Shown here in pieces: positions 20,340-33,522 of a stretch of DNA of 64,000 nucleotides. A program made the translations under genes and the position numbers. The notes beneath the pieces were generated by a model, which saw only the letters and a program-made list of their open reading frames with translations, had not been told where the DNA came from and did no database searches. The stretch lies in contig OW203732.1 in the NCBI GenBank assembly GCA_934045075.1, forward strand, positions 20,998,279 to 21,062,278, written 5' to 3'. Position 1 is the first letter of the stretch; each line of letters starts with the position of its first letter. This DNA comes from Yponomeuta sedellus. Lineage: Eukaryota; Arthropoda; Insecta; Lepidoptera; Yponomeutidae.

Positions 20340-23300
20340 TGTTAGGCAGCGCAGACTCCGGGGGTTGAAAATCACATCACCACGTACACATTTGCAGTTT
20401 ATTGATGGCACCGAAACACATTAATAATAATTTGGAAACAGAGTTACTAAAACGGACTACATCTTGATACTAAGTCTAATTACTGATGTTAAAGACTATG
20501 CATGACTGCTCTTGACTACTGTGACTGCTGTGACTGTTGTGACTGCTATGTTATGACTGCTGCGCGATGTGCGCGGAAAAACACTTTTATTTGCTCTTTA
20601 GTGCTGACAATGACAAAATGTAAGTGAGGCGGGGAACCGGACATAACAGCTCCCCCTTTTTGACGAAGCTTATCCCTTTTAACAAGTGATAAGCGAAGTT
20701 ATACAAAACTAATTAAAATTGAGGACTTGACTACATCGAGATATTGCAATAAGGCAAGACTGAACACAATACAAAAAGGAAAACCAAAGCATTGATAAAT
20801 AAAAGTTTGCTGATTAGGGAAACATGGACAATACAGACAGTAGCGTGATTACTGATCAAACATGTAACTTCAAATACATTAAGAGGTAATAAACAGTCTT
20901 TAGAAAATACACATAAGAATCGAGTAACTTAGTTAAAAAAAATACTTTAGATAATATGATTAACAAATCAGTACTTCAGAATACCAAAGCATTAAATAAT
21001 CTTGATATGAAACTATTCAAAGTCGGATAAAGACAGTTATGAATACAGAGAAATTAGAAAAATACTTTAGATAATATAATTAACAAATCAGTATTTTAGA
21101 ATACCAAAGCATAAAACAAAATCTTGATATGAAACTATTTTGAGTCGGATAAAGACTTATGAATACAGAGAAAATCTCAATATACAGTGAAATACGAAAC
21201 AGGTGTAAAAAACAAACTTCTTCGAGACATAATGTCGAGACAAGTAGCACTGACAAGTATAAAATACAAGATAGAACAATAGAAAATAAAATAATAGTAA
21301 ATAAAACTATGACATTTACTGAATGAGTTCTGAGGAGTTAATACAGAGGTCTCCTTCTGGGACTGGCTACCCTGACGTGTTATTTATAACTTTCAATTCG
21401 TTGAATATTTAAAAAACATTGTTAAACAGGAATATAAGTAAAAAAAAAGAAAATATTGTGAAACACAAAAATAGGTAGGTACCTATTAGACGGAAAAAGT
21501 ACATGAAATAATTACTTTAGTATTAGCAGAAACAAAGACGGATTCAGTAAATATGGTAGGGGCTTCCGTTTTGGGAAATAATTATAAAAAAAAAAAAAAT
21601 CATGAACTAGAAACACACAAAATTTAAAGTGGAAAACAAGACTGTGATATTGTAAATCAAATTTGTAAACAAAGAAAAAGGCAGATAAGGGAAGAGTTTA
21701 GAAATTTCCTGAGGTCTCCGTTTTGGGACTGGTTACCCTGTCGTGTGACCTATAAACAATAATGATAAAGAGGTTTTTGGGACTGGTTACCCTGATGTGT
21801 GACCTAATATTTCAAGGTGAAAGAAAAAAATGTTTCAGGAATTAATATGTATAGGTACAGAGGTCTCCTTTTGGGACTGGTTACCCTGTCGTGTGACCTA
21901 CCAATTCTACATACTACGAAAATTGCTTAGTTTCAAAAATTAATGAATAATAATATTTCGAGGTCTCCTTTTTGGGACTGGTTACACTGTTGTGTGACCT
22001 GCCAGTTCTAGATACTGCGAAAATTACTTGCAGTTTCAAATATTAATGAATAATAATAATATTTAGAGGTCTCCTTTTGGGACTGGTTACCCTGTCGTGT
22101 GACCAATGAACATAATAGAGAGGTCTCCTTTTGGGACTGGTTACCCTGTCGTGTGACCTACCAATTCTACATACTGCGAAAATTGCTTAGTTTCAAAAAT
22201 TAATGAATAATAATATTTAGAGGTCTCCTTTTTGGGACTGGTTACCCTGTCGTGTGACCAATGAATATAATAGAGAGGTCTCCTTTTGGGACTGGTTACC
22301 CTGTTGTGTGACCTGCCAATTCTAGATTCTGCGAAAATTACTTACAATTTCAAAAATTAATGGATAATAATATTTAGAGGTCTCCTTTTTGGGACTGGTT
22401 ACCCTGTCGTGTGACCTTTAAATAAAATAATTTATTTTGGCACAAAATCCTTTAAAATAATGTTAACATATTACTCGTATAGTAAAAGAATGAAATAAAA
22501 ACAGAGACGTAAGGTTGACAGTTGAATATCATTAAGTACACCATTGGAATGTCTGGTGCCACTGAACTTGAACTGCCTACGGTGCAAGATTCGCGTTACA
22601 CATTGAGTCAAAGACAGTTTTAAACAATAATAGTATGACCTAGATAATAAGTTGAGAGTCACAATTAAAGGTTGTCACGTATATGGAACTTTTGATTCTA
22701 AAATGAAATATAAATCAGAGGACAAAACATAGAAATATGCAATAAAAATGGCAGATGCATAAAAAGTTAACAAAATTACGATATTTGGAAATACAACAAA
22801 ATAGGTAGAGTTACAAAAACACATTGACATGATATAAAAGTCGAATAAGAAAATATCTCCACTTAAAATAAATGTAAATTTGTAGTAAATTTAAATAATA
22901 ACAGAAAAGAAAAGTTACGAAACAGTAGGTATTACAAAAATTGCGTATAAAACAGTGAAAAGAATTTAGCACTGAGAAATAATTTAGGAGGCTTTGAAAT
23001 TACCTATCTATTTTTAACACACACTGTGCTGATGCAGCGAATTTTGTGGAGTCGGCGAAGTATCGAGGTCAAATGCGGACGGCGTCATATGGCGAAGAAA
23101 CGTGACCTCGTAGAGCACAGGATTCGGGACTCGCAGAATTTCATCACTGGCTATGGGACCACTGTTTTTAGGAAACAGGAACAGTCGATGTAGATTGGCC
23201 CATGCTGCGGCCGGGGACCGTGTGACTCAGGAAGTCATATGACGGCTCGGCAACCACGAAGTGATGAGGTGTTTCGGTTTCCACGGCGCAGGCTCCACAC

Positions 23301-23540
23301 GTGGGGTGAAGACTCACTGTCGACCTCGGAACTGCAGTACATGGCGGCTGGTGTGGGCTCAAGCGCATGGGGCTGAGGCTTACCGTCGACCAAACATGAT
23401 ACGGGCTTCACTCGGGGGGTGAGAGCTTAACCTCGGAGCTGAGCGGCCGAGTTCTTGGTACAAGCTAAGCGAATTAGCTCAGTACCTATATCGCACTTCT
23501 GACACCAGTTGTTAGGCAGCGCAGGCTCCGGGGGTTGAAA
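20340..23540 (-). mobile_element. LTR retroelement copy in right arm, 5' LTR truncated
   Basis: Mirror of 10949-14149. The complete 3' LTR is at 20340-20648, the motif array is inverted at about 21344-22416, and only 31 bp of the 5' LTR remain (23510-23540). It keeps the same single-base LTR difference as the left copy, so it arose by duplication and not by a second insertion. Confidence 0.93.
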
Positions 23541-24541
23541 TATTCATTTTTTATTTTTATTTATGTAAATTATTTGTATGTATCTGTTGATAATTTTATT
23601 TATTCACACTGTTATTGAGGCATGTATTTGGAACCTCTAAAATTAATGCTTTCTGGGTTTTTTTTTGTACATCTACTTCCTTCTCTAATGTATTAGTCCA
23701 GTTCATCCGAAGGTTGCCTGGAAGAGATCACTTTTAGTGATAAGGCCGCCGTCTGTACTCTTAGGTTAAGAAATATCTGTGTAATTTTCATTTTTATTGT
23801 ACATAAAGTGTTCTCTATGTATCTATCTATCTAAATACAGTCCACTTTTAATTCTCTCAAGACCTGGCCTATCTATGGTCCTTCGTGCCGGATATGTGAG
23901 AATCTTTAGATTAGCTCACAATCTTGGAACCCGGGATTGCGATAATCTGAGGCGCTACCACGTAAGTCCTCCACTGTATGGTGTTGTTCGATTTAGCCTA
24001 CTTCAAACTATCAAATACATTCATGAACACTTAAGTTAAGAACTGTCTTATTCTTAGCGGGTCCGTGGAAAGCGATCGTGGTGAAAGGATTCCAGGGTGC
24101 GCCAGACGTACGAGCTAAGCGAGGCTCCTTTCATGCACCACCATGCACAGCAATACTGTGTCAGTGGTGTCAACACACGAAATGTCAAAAAAATTGATTT
24201 TGATGCAATTCAATTCAATTTTGGTAACATGGCAACTAGCCAATTGTATACGGCAATAGCTTAGATATGCAGGCCTTTTTATGTTTTTTTTTTCTAGTGT
24301 GTACAATAAAGAGTTCTAATTTAATCTAATCTAGCCGATGTCGACTATTTCTGCCAGGATCACGTCTTGACCCGGCATGCGCACAATAGGGAGGTTAATA
24401 GAGTATACAGCAACTCAAATAGGGATTACTCTGTGGAGGCTTTTGATTTTGATGCAGTTCATTAGCATAAGATTATCTGTCATATTTTGTCATTTCGAAA
24501 TCGTCAAAACGGTTTACGCGATAGAGTGGGCATTTACTTAG
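23541..24541. repeat. Inverted duplication IR2, left arm
   Basis: 1001 bp reappearing reverse-complemented at 25762-26762 (paired coordinates add to 50303). Contains LINE-F-type ends (ctggaagagatcacttttag with tgataaggccgccg at about 23715-23765, and gtgtacaataaagagttc at about 24298). No gene recognised; the 80- and 63-codon frames are identical in both arms but show no domain. Confidence 0.96.
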
Positions 24542-24838
24542 CACGGGTTAGTGCATTAAAAATAAAAATAGTAAAATCATGTGGGTACAGTGATATCGTT
24601 CCGATGTAAAACCTAACTGCAAAGTAGGTAGTCGGGGCTGTAAGTGATGCAATTTGCTTAAGCCAGATGTCGCTGCCTGTACGTAATACAGAGAATAGTG
24701 TAAAGAGGTTCGAAATTTCACTGATGCCTATGAGTCGCCCATTGGCTCAATTGGTAGAGCGCTGGCACGGATAGCCAGAGGTTGCGGGTTCGAATCCCGG
24801 CGTGGGTGAAATTTTTAGCCTCTAAATAGTTTTTTAAA
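24542..24838 (+). mobile_element. SINE-A copy at the IR2 loop edge
   Basis: Starts cacgggttagtgcattaaaa, runs through the body (tggggctgtaagtgatgcaa-like, tgtcgctgcctgtacgtaat) and the tRNA-like unit (ttggctcaattggtagagcg ... gggttcgaatcccggc), and ends tagcctctaaatag. Its first bases coincide with the IR2 breakpoint. Confidence 0.85.
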
Positions 24839-25761
24839 AAAGGATTAATGAAGATGAAGATACATCTAATATCTGCCCTTGAACTCGGAAGAAGCCTCCA
24901 TTCACTTTGCAGGGGAGCTGCCAGTTCAGAATCGTGAAACCAGCTCAATCCAGATGCACGGCACTAGGGTTGATGGAATGTCCATGGGTTTAACACAACA
25001 ACTTTTGTGGACACAAGAATTCACTTCTTCTCATTCGTAAAGTTCAATCACGCCTATTTTGAATGTAATCAATAAATATAGAGACTATTTGAAACGGAGC
25101 AAACGAACGTCCTTTCTTCTTTCTGACTGTGTCATGGCCAACTAGAGAGCGACCAATGACGGTCTTTTTCAGCAAAACGTTCGGAAACCAACATAGGTTA
25201 TTGAAAAAAGCGAAGAGGGCGACCAATCACGATCTTTTTCAGCAACACGTTCGGTAACCAACATAGGTTACTGAAGAAAGAAACATTCCAAAGAGTTTGA
25301 GCAGATATGAAACAACATTAGCACGACCACCTTAATTTCTTCCCACGCAGCTGAGCTAGCGGAGTCTTACAGATTAATTATAATACTCGTAAGTTTCTCG
25401 TGACAATGGGACATACGTGGAATGTGAATGTTTTCTATACTTAAATTCTCAGTTAATGCAGTTTAATACGTATTATGAAACCATCAATCCTCATTAATTA
25501 GCTCCATAAGACGTAAGATATTACGCATTTGCAACATTTACGATCCCCATACTCCACCATCTTTACACAAGGAAAGGCACAGCATTCTCTGCACCTATTA
25601 CGCGACGGAAAACTTACAAAATAAATTATAATTTTTGAGAGTATTTTTGAGCGGATATCCCTGTAGTGAGTTTTTTTGTGTATACACAAACGAGTCAATA
25701 ATGTGAATATTTAACTCTTCTGTCACGTAGGTAAATGCAAAGAGTATATAACCACTACGTT
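24839..25761. other. IR2 loop, remainder
   Basis: No gene recognised. A local repeat gcgaccaat(g/c)acg(g/a)tctttttcag occurs at about 25147 and 25219. Confidence 0.5.
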
Positions 25762-26762
25762 CTAAGTAAATGCCCACTCTATCGCGTAAACCGTTTTGAC
25801 GATTTCGAAATGACAAAATATGACAGATAATCTTATGCTAATGAACTGCATCAAAATCAAAAGCCTCCACAGAGTAATCCCTATTTGAGTTGCTGTATAC
25901 TCTATTAACCTCCCTATTGTGCGCATGCCGGGTCAAGACGTGATCCTGGCAGAAATAGTCGACATCGGCTAGATTAGATTAAATTAGAACTCTTTATTGT
26001 ACACACTAGAAAAAAAAAACATAAAAAGGCCTGCATATCTAAGCTATTGCCGTATACAATTGGCTAGTTGCCATGTTACCAAAATTGAATTGAATTGCAT
26101 CAAAATCAATTTTTTTGACATTTCGTGTGTTGACACCACTGACACAGTATTGCTGTGCATGGTGGTGCATGAAAGGAGCCTCGCTTAGCTCGTACGTCTG
26201 GCGCACCCTGGAATCCTTTCACCACGATCGCTTTCCACGGACCCGCTAAGAATAAGACAGTTCTTAACTTAAGTGTTCATGAATGTATTTGATAGTTTGA
26301 AGTAGGCTAAATCGAACAACACCATACAGTGGAGGACTTACGTGGTAGCGCCTCAGATTATCGCAATCCCGGGTTCCAAGATTGTGAGCTAATCTAAAGA
26401 TTCTCACATATCCGGCACGAAGGACCATAGATAGGCCAGGTCTTGAGAGAATTAAAAGTGGACTGTATTTAGATAGATAGATACATAGAGAACACTTTAT
26501 GTACAATAAAAATGAAAATTACACAGATATTTCTTAACCTAAGAGTACAGACGGCGGCCTTATCACTAAAAGTGATCTCTTCCAGGCAACCTTCGGATGA
26601 ACTGGACTAATACATTAGAGAAGGAAGTAGATGTACAAAAAAAAACCCAGAAAGCATTAATTTTAGAGGTTCCAAATACATGCCTCAATAACAGTGTGAA
26701 TAAATAAAATTATCAACAGATACATACAAATAATTTACATAAATAAAAATAAAAAATGAATA
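25762..26762. repeat. Inverted duplication IR2, right arm
   Basis: Reverse complement of 23541-24541. Beyond 26762 the sequence is unique again (tatacataaatacataaat). Confidence 0.96.
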
Positions 26763-27522
26763 TTATACATAAATACATAAATAATTAACAAAATATACAC
26801 ATCCAAAGGACATAATTATTAAGAGATGGTTTAATAAGGTTGCTATTACAGACAGCTAGATAGTTTAGTGCGTTCGCGACGATCGAAAATGTTGAAGTGC
26901 TGGGTGCCGCCGCGCGGTGCAGCGGTGCAGGCGCCGCTCTCCCGCTCCCCCCGCCGCAGCTGCCGCCGACGTCTTGTGTGTGAACACCCCGTAAAAAAGG
27001 CGTTCACAAAGGAGACTATGAAGTTGCAAAGAGCATACTACTTGTAGAAATGTGCGAGACGTGAGTGAGAGGTATAGAAAGCTTTGCGCCTTTGCGCGTA
27101 CTATGCTACCCAGGTTCGAGGTTCGGAACTCCGAAGGATAACGGTCTTTAACACTCAGTTAATTAGAGCCACTCGGTTCAAAGCCAGCGCAAAGTTGGAA
27201 GGCCCCAAGGCTCTTAACTAATGAGATGTTTCGTCCTAATTATATCATCAACCCACTCGCTCTTTTGTACTGGTTCTGATGTCACTGCGTGTGTCAAGGG
27301 GCAGAGTTTTCTGCGGCTGGGCACTGATTAATTATAATTACGGGCTATGAATTGTGAAAGGAATGTTGCGTTGTTGTGTGAAGCAGAAATGGCGACGAAA
27401 GATATACTCGCACTCGTAGACAGACATAATATTCTTTGGAGGGACAAATTAGTTTTGGTGAAGCTAAAGGTTTATTTGTATCGTGACAAGTGGCAAGCCC
27501 TGGTCTCTGCCTAACTGATATG
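26763..27522. other. Unassigned stretch with a GC-rich island
   Basis: A strongly GC-rich patch at about 26895-26970 (gtgccgccgcgcggtgcagc, cccgctccccccgccgcagc) stands out from the AT-rich surroundings. No open frame or splice structure could be tied to it. A LINE-K scrap (gacaagtggcaagccctggt) is at 27483-27512. Confidence 0.4.
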
Positions 27523-28037
27523 TATGAAGCGCTCGTGGCCTAGTCGAACCGAGTGATTGGAAACCTATTTAGAGGCTAAAAATTCCACCCATGCCATGCA
27601 AGAGAATATAATCATGTGGGTACAGCAATATCATTCCGACATAAAAACCTGAAAAAACTGCAAAGTAGGTACTTGGGGCTGCAAGTGATGCAAATTACTT
27701 CAGCCAGATGTCGCTGCCTGTACGTAAAACAGTGTAAAGGGGTTCGAAATTTCACTGATGTTGGTGAGTAGCTCAGTTGGAAAGAGCACTGGCATGGATA
27801 GCCAGAGGTCGCGGGTTCGAATCCCGGCATGGCTAAAATTTTTAGCCTCTAAATAGGTTTTTAAAATTGTCCTTAGCACGGGTTAGTGCATTAATATTCT
27901 CTTTAATGCACTAACCTGTGCTAAGGACCATTTTAAAAATAATCGAATGATATCAATCACTTGAGTTAAGCAACAACAGTCGCGGTCAAGTACAGGATGG
28001 GTGACCGTCCCGTGACTACCGCGAGAGGCATTTTTAG
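27523..28037 (+). mobile_element. SINE-5S copy split by a SINE-A insertion
   Basis: The 5S-like head starts gaagcgctcgtggcctagtc (27523-27560) and resumes at 27945 with tatcaatcacttgagttaag, caacaacagtcgcggtcaag, aggatgggtgaccg. The body after ggcatttttagg is missing. Between the halves lies SINE-A (27561-27944). Confidence 0.8.
27561..27944 (+). mobile_element. SINE-A copy nested in SINE-5S, with inverted ends
   Basis: A short minus-oriented end (aaacctatttagaggct...) precedes a plus-oriented body and tRNA-like unit (tagctcagttggaaagagca ... gggttcgaatcccggc), then tagcctctaaataggttttt, the gcacgggttagtgcatt end, and again a short inverted end (aatgcactaacctgtgctaa). No clean target duplication seen. 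Confidence 0.75.
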
Positions 28038-29560
28038 GTAAAGTCATTTTAGGTTTAATGCTTGCAATGTATTTGCTTCAATTTGGTTCAATATTCAATA
28101 TCCAAGGCTTTTCAATGACATTGCTTAAATGTGTTTGCACCGTGACATATAATAATTATACTTACTTATTATATATCACTTATTATAACACTTACAGAAA
28201 CGGAACGTGCCGTGTTATCAGAAGCTTAGTGGGAAAGTCCGTCCGTACATTTTAATTGAATTGATATAGTAAACCGTGATAAGTGCCCGTGAAATGTACT
28301 TATATATAAAGCAAACAATAGCATCTATCTGTGCAAATCAAACAATTGCGACGGAATAACTAGGATCGTGAGTAAAGTAAAGTAAGTGCTGTGTCAACTC
28401 TGAAACAATATAAAATTAACAATGAGTACATTAAACTGAAATAATACATATTTTTTAAAACTAAATACATGCTTAATACTACTATACAACAACTGAAATA
28501 AAACTCTAATCATTTTCTCCAATGATTTTTATAAGTTATATATACGGGCTCATGGACGATAATAAATGCGTTAATAAACATATGAAATTAATTGGTAGTG
28601 GAATATCTACAGATGGAATGCAACTATACAGATTAACTGATATTGCTAAGATTATCCTAGCTTGAAAAACTAGCCTCGTGTAACTCGGGCATAATAGACG
28701 AAGAAGTTTCTTTACTGCTTTGTGGTACACATAGAGTTTTTACACCCACATAGAGTTTATACATGCACTCAACGATGAGGAAATTATAGAATTTGAACTG
28801 TACACTTCTACCAGAGCCGGATTAAGGTGCAAATTACTGAAGGGTCGCAAATGCTGTTAAGTTGAGGTGAAAATAGGAATCTATTTAGGGACCCGATTTG
28901 AGATTCCGACGACCCTCGTAGATTTCATTAGGTGGTATTGGAGATTAGTGTAACAAGAAATTATTATCGCTTCAATAATGTTTTCGAGCTGCGGTGTTTC
29001 CTGAAAACTATGAAGATAAACGTTAATAATTTAAGTTCTGACTCGCTTACTTGATGTAGGTAGAGGTCAACCACGTTTCGCTCCGATTCACAGAATAAAA
29101 AAAATCACCTTAAAAATAAAAGTTAACTTAATGTTCATTATTATGCCACTTTACCCATACCATGGTAGTTATAGGTTTTAATTTACCAACGAGATCACAA
29201 TTAAACGTTACAATTACATATATTTAACTCGTAACCTGTACGCGACTCCTGCCTGAGAAAAATGCAGAACCGTGAGAACTACAAGGTTTTGTACTTTTGC
29301 TGGAATTTTGCCTGACGCATTTTTCAAAGTAAACAGGCTCGTCAATCATATTCAGAAGTGTCTAAATAAAATTAAAGGCTTTCCTTGTAAGCCCCGATGA
29401 ATTATCGGCGGAAACTATCTACTGAATGGATTTTAATTAATCTTTACAATAATATAGCTTATACTCCAGAATAACACATAGGCTACAATTTATTAAGATA
29501 TTGTGTGAATTGTCAAAAATAATTATGACGATAGTGTAAGTAGGAAAAATCTACCCGATA
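28038..29560. other. Unassigned AT-rich stretch
   Basis: No gene or repeat family recognised over about 1.5 kb. It could hold regulatory sequence for the tubulin gene about 2 kb downstream, but nothing specific is visible. Confidence 0.4.
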
Positions 29561-29600
29561 ATTCTGCGCAGACGAAGTCGCGGGCGCCAGCTAGTATTAT
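29561..29600 (-). repeat. Fragment of the 'ctagctggcgcccgcgactt' repeat
   Basis: Minus strand reads ctagctggcgcccgcgactt cgtctgcgcagaatt, the start of a repeat type seen more fully at 58745-59115. Confidence 0.6.
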
Positions 29601-29636
29601 TATATGGATCAACTTGATCCGCAAGATTATGGATTA

Positions 29637-30101
29637 TTAGTCGCCCATTGGCTCAATTGGTAGAGCGCTGGTACGGATAGCCAGAGGTTGCGGGTTCGAA
29701 TCCCGGCATGGGTGAAATTTTTAGCCTCTAAATAGGTTTTTAAATTTGTTCCTTAGCACGGGTTAGTGCATTAAAAATAAAAATAGTGTAATCATGTGGG
29801 TACAGTGATATCGTTCCGATGTTAAACCTAACTGCAAAGTAGCTAGTCGGGGCTGTAAGTAATGCAATTTGCTTAAGTCAGATGTCGCTGCCTGTACGTA
29901 ATACAGAGAATATTGTAAAGAGGTTCGAAATTTCACTGATGCCGTGAGTCGCCCATTGGCTCAATTGGTAGAGCGCTGGTACGGATAGCCAGAGGTTGCG
30001 GGTTCGAATCCCGGCATGGGTGAAATTTTTAGCCTCTAAATAGGTTTTTAAATTTGTTCCTTAGCACGGGTTAGTGCATTAAAAATAAAAATAGTGTAAT
30101 T
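29637..30101 (+). mobile_element. SINE-A head-to-tail dimer with target duplication
   Basis: attatggattat lies on both sides (about 29624-29635 and 30102-30113). Inside are two tRNA-like units about 307 bp apart (29641 and 29948), each followed by tagcctctaaataggttttt and gcacgggttagtgcattaaa with an aaaaataaaaatag tail. The tail of unit 1 runs straight into the body of unit 2 (aatcatgtgggtacagtgat). Confidence 0.85.
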
Positions 30102-30113
30102 ATGGATTATAGT

Positions 30114-31905
<1,792 letters not shown>

Positions 31906-32294
31906 TAGGATTAGTGAAGTGTTAGTGGTCCGTTTAAAAAAATATTTTGTTATTAGTGCAAGTAAGTTTTAGATTTTTCTACTTAAGGCAATAAGTAAGT
32001 ACTTAGCTATATTATATGTATTTGTTTGTTGATATAAGTGCTTGTGTTATTGAACGTGTTAGTTTTAAAAAATATTTTACTTTATTGACTTCACGCGATT
32101 AGGGCAAGAAAACGTATATTTCATAGTCTATTGTTAGTTTTACTTAAAGAGACGCTCCTAGGTTAAATGTAGACTTGAGTTATTTTGCTGTTATATTTCT
32201 AAGTAAAATGTATTGTACCTAAGTTTTAACGTGTGACAAGTAAAAATTCTGTAGAAGAAAAAAGTATTTTATTTTTATGCCCAGTTTTAATAAA
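31906..32294 (+). promoter_or_regulatory. Alpha-tubulin 3' UTR with poly(A) signal
   Basis: AT-rich sequence after the stop. AATAAA at 32289-32294 is the best polyadenylation signal. No genomic poly(A) tract follows, so if the gene is a retrocopy it is not a recent one. Confidence 0.6.
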
Positions 32295-32657
32295 CTCTGG
32301 TAGCTTTATCCCCTAATAGCGCGTGTAAGTATTTCGGTTGTTCCGAACTAGTGAGGTTTTTGCAGTAGGTTCTTTGGTGCCATATAGTATCAACTCAGTA
32401 TCAGTATCTACCCGACTACTAGCTGAGCCTGTTATAAGTCTACAGTTACCCGGAATGTAGGTACCGGAGCTTTTGCTTGTCTTGTATAGCACTATGTATG
32501 TACTGCGACGGAAAAGATTCATCAGGTGACAGGAATAGATAGGTGCCGGACTAGCCCCTCTCTGGGTCACTATTCTACCAAGGAGTACACCTGGTAGGTA
32601 GTACTAATCACTCGACTGTGTATCACTAGTACTACTGGCAGGGAAACGACCATTGAC
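32295..32657. other. Unassigned stretch
   Basis: Nothing recognised between the tubulin 3' end and the Harbinger element. Confidence 0.35.
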
Positions 32658-32660
32658 TTA

Positions 32661-33277
32661 AGGCCTGGCCAAACCAACGCGTCCAGCTCGCGTCCGCGGT
32701 GGCGTGCGCGGTAGCGATCAGTTGTTGCGTACGAACTTGTAGCGACCTGTTCACATCGAGGCGTTCTCTGTTTGGCCGCGGCGTCCCGGTGCAGCGTCTG
32801 CACGCAGCGGTGGCGATCAGATCGCGCTTGTTACATTAGGACGCTGCACGCAGCTTTCTATAGTAAATGAAAAATCACTTTTTATCTTCACGTAATTGCC
32901 AGTGCAAGGTATGGAATTCCCTTCCCTTTCTCTGGTTTTGTGTACCCGATACGGGTACACGAAACAAGACCTTGTTCTTCTGAAAAAAAAAAAACATACC
33001 TAATGAGACATTAGCTTACAATTGACGTTCACTAGAATTACTGTGATTGTGTTGTACTTACCTTTCTTGTTCCTCTTCATCTTCAATGAGAGCAGCCAAA
33101 AGTAAAACTTCTTTAATTTCACTTTCTGTATCAGAGAGCATTGTAGTTAATGACGTGACTCCAGCCTGGTGAACGCAATTCCAAACGCGACAGTGCGAAC
33201 AACTTTTGCACGCGCAGTTATCGCCATCGCGTACGCCACCGCGGACGCGACCTGGACGCCTTGGTTTGGCCAGGCCT
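32661..33277 (-). mobile_element. PIF/Harbinger element, internally deleted
   Basis: Inverted repeats begin aggcctggccaaacca and stay similar for about 50 bp, through a GC-rich gcgtccgcggtggcgt block. They are flanked by a TTA duplication (32658-32660, 33278-33280), the 3-bp target typical of Harbinger. At 617 bp it keeps only the first transposase exon, so it cannot move without a helper. Confidence 0.85.
33062..33141 (-). pseudogene. First exon of a HARBI1-like transposase
   Basis: The minus strand reads MLSDTESEIKEVLLLAALIE then DEEEQER and meets a good 5' splice site (AAAG|GTAAGTAC, intron starting at 33061). This acidic start resembles the N-terminus of insect HARBI1-like nucleases from Harbinger transposons. 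The downstream exon with the DDE nuclease is absent because the element is deleted. Only 26 full codons remain. Confidence 0.75.
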
Positions 33278-33280
33278 TTA

Positions 33281-33522
33281 CGCCGGTAGAACTACCGATC
33301 TTCACTTGCAAGAGGTGAGTGGGAGGGTATTGAAAATAAAACAATATTATATACATAAAAGCCGTTGGTGCCGGTTGTCATGAAATGGCAGTCGTTATCT
33401 ACCTTTTTCTCATAGAAAACTAAAATATCATTAAATTACATTACATGACCAGTGCTGGCGACCAGTTTCATTGGCAGCAGCGTTGGCCTTAAATATGTAT
33501 GCTTGTGATAATCGTAAAGAAA
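33281..33522. other. Short spacer between two TIR elements
   Basis: Nothing recognised. Confidence 0.35.

Larger units (their letters stand above)
17952..23540. repeat. Giant inverted duplication IR1, right arm
   Basis: Reverse complement of 10949-16516, with two differences I could see: element H2 inserted at 20095-20309 and a shorter (TATG)n tract. It ends 31 bp into the copied 5' LTR and abuts the second inverted duplication with no spacer. Confidence 0.97.

Noticed and set aside
10949..26762. Whole palindrome as a pure assembly mirror artefact
   Set aside because: The arms differ by a retroposon with a target duplication and by microsatellite length and interruptions. Haplotype mis-joining is still possible and is listed as a test.
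29641..29713. tRNA genes at this and similar sites (for example 24737, 29948, 34988, 62575)
   Set aside because: Each belongs to a dispersed SINE family with a shared non-tRNA body; the anticodon loops are irregular (position 33 not T in SINE-A).
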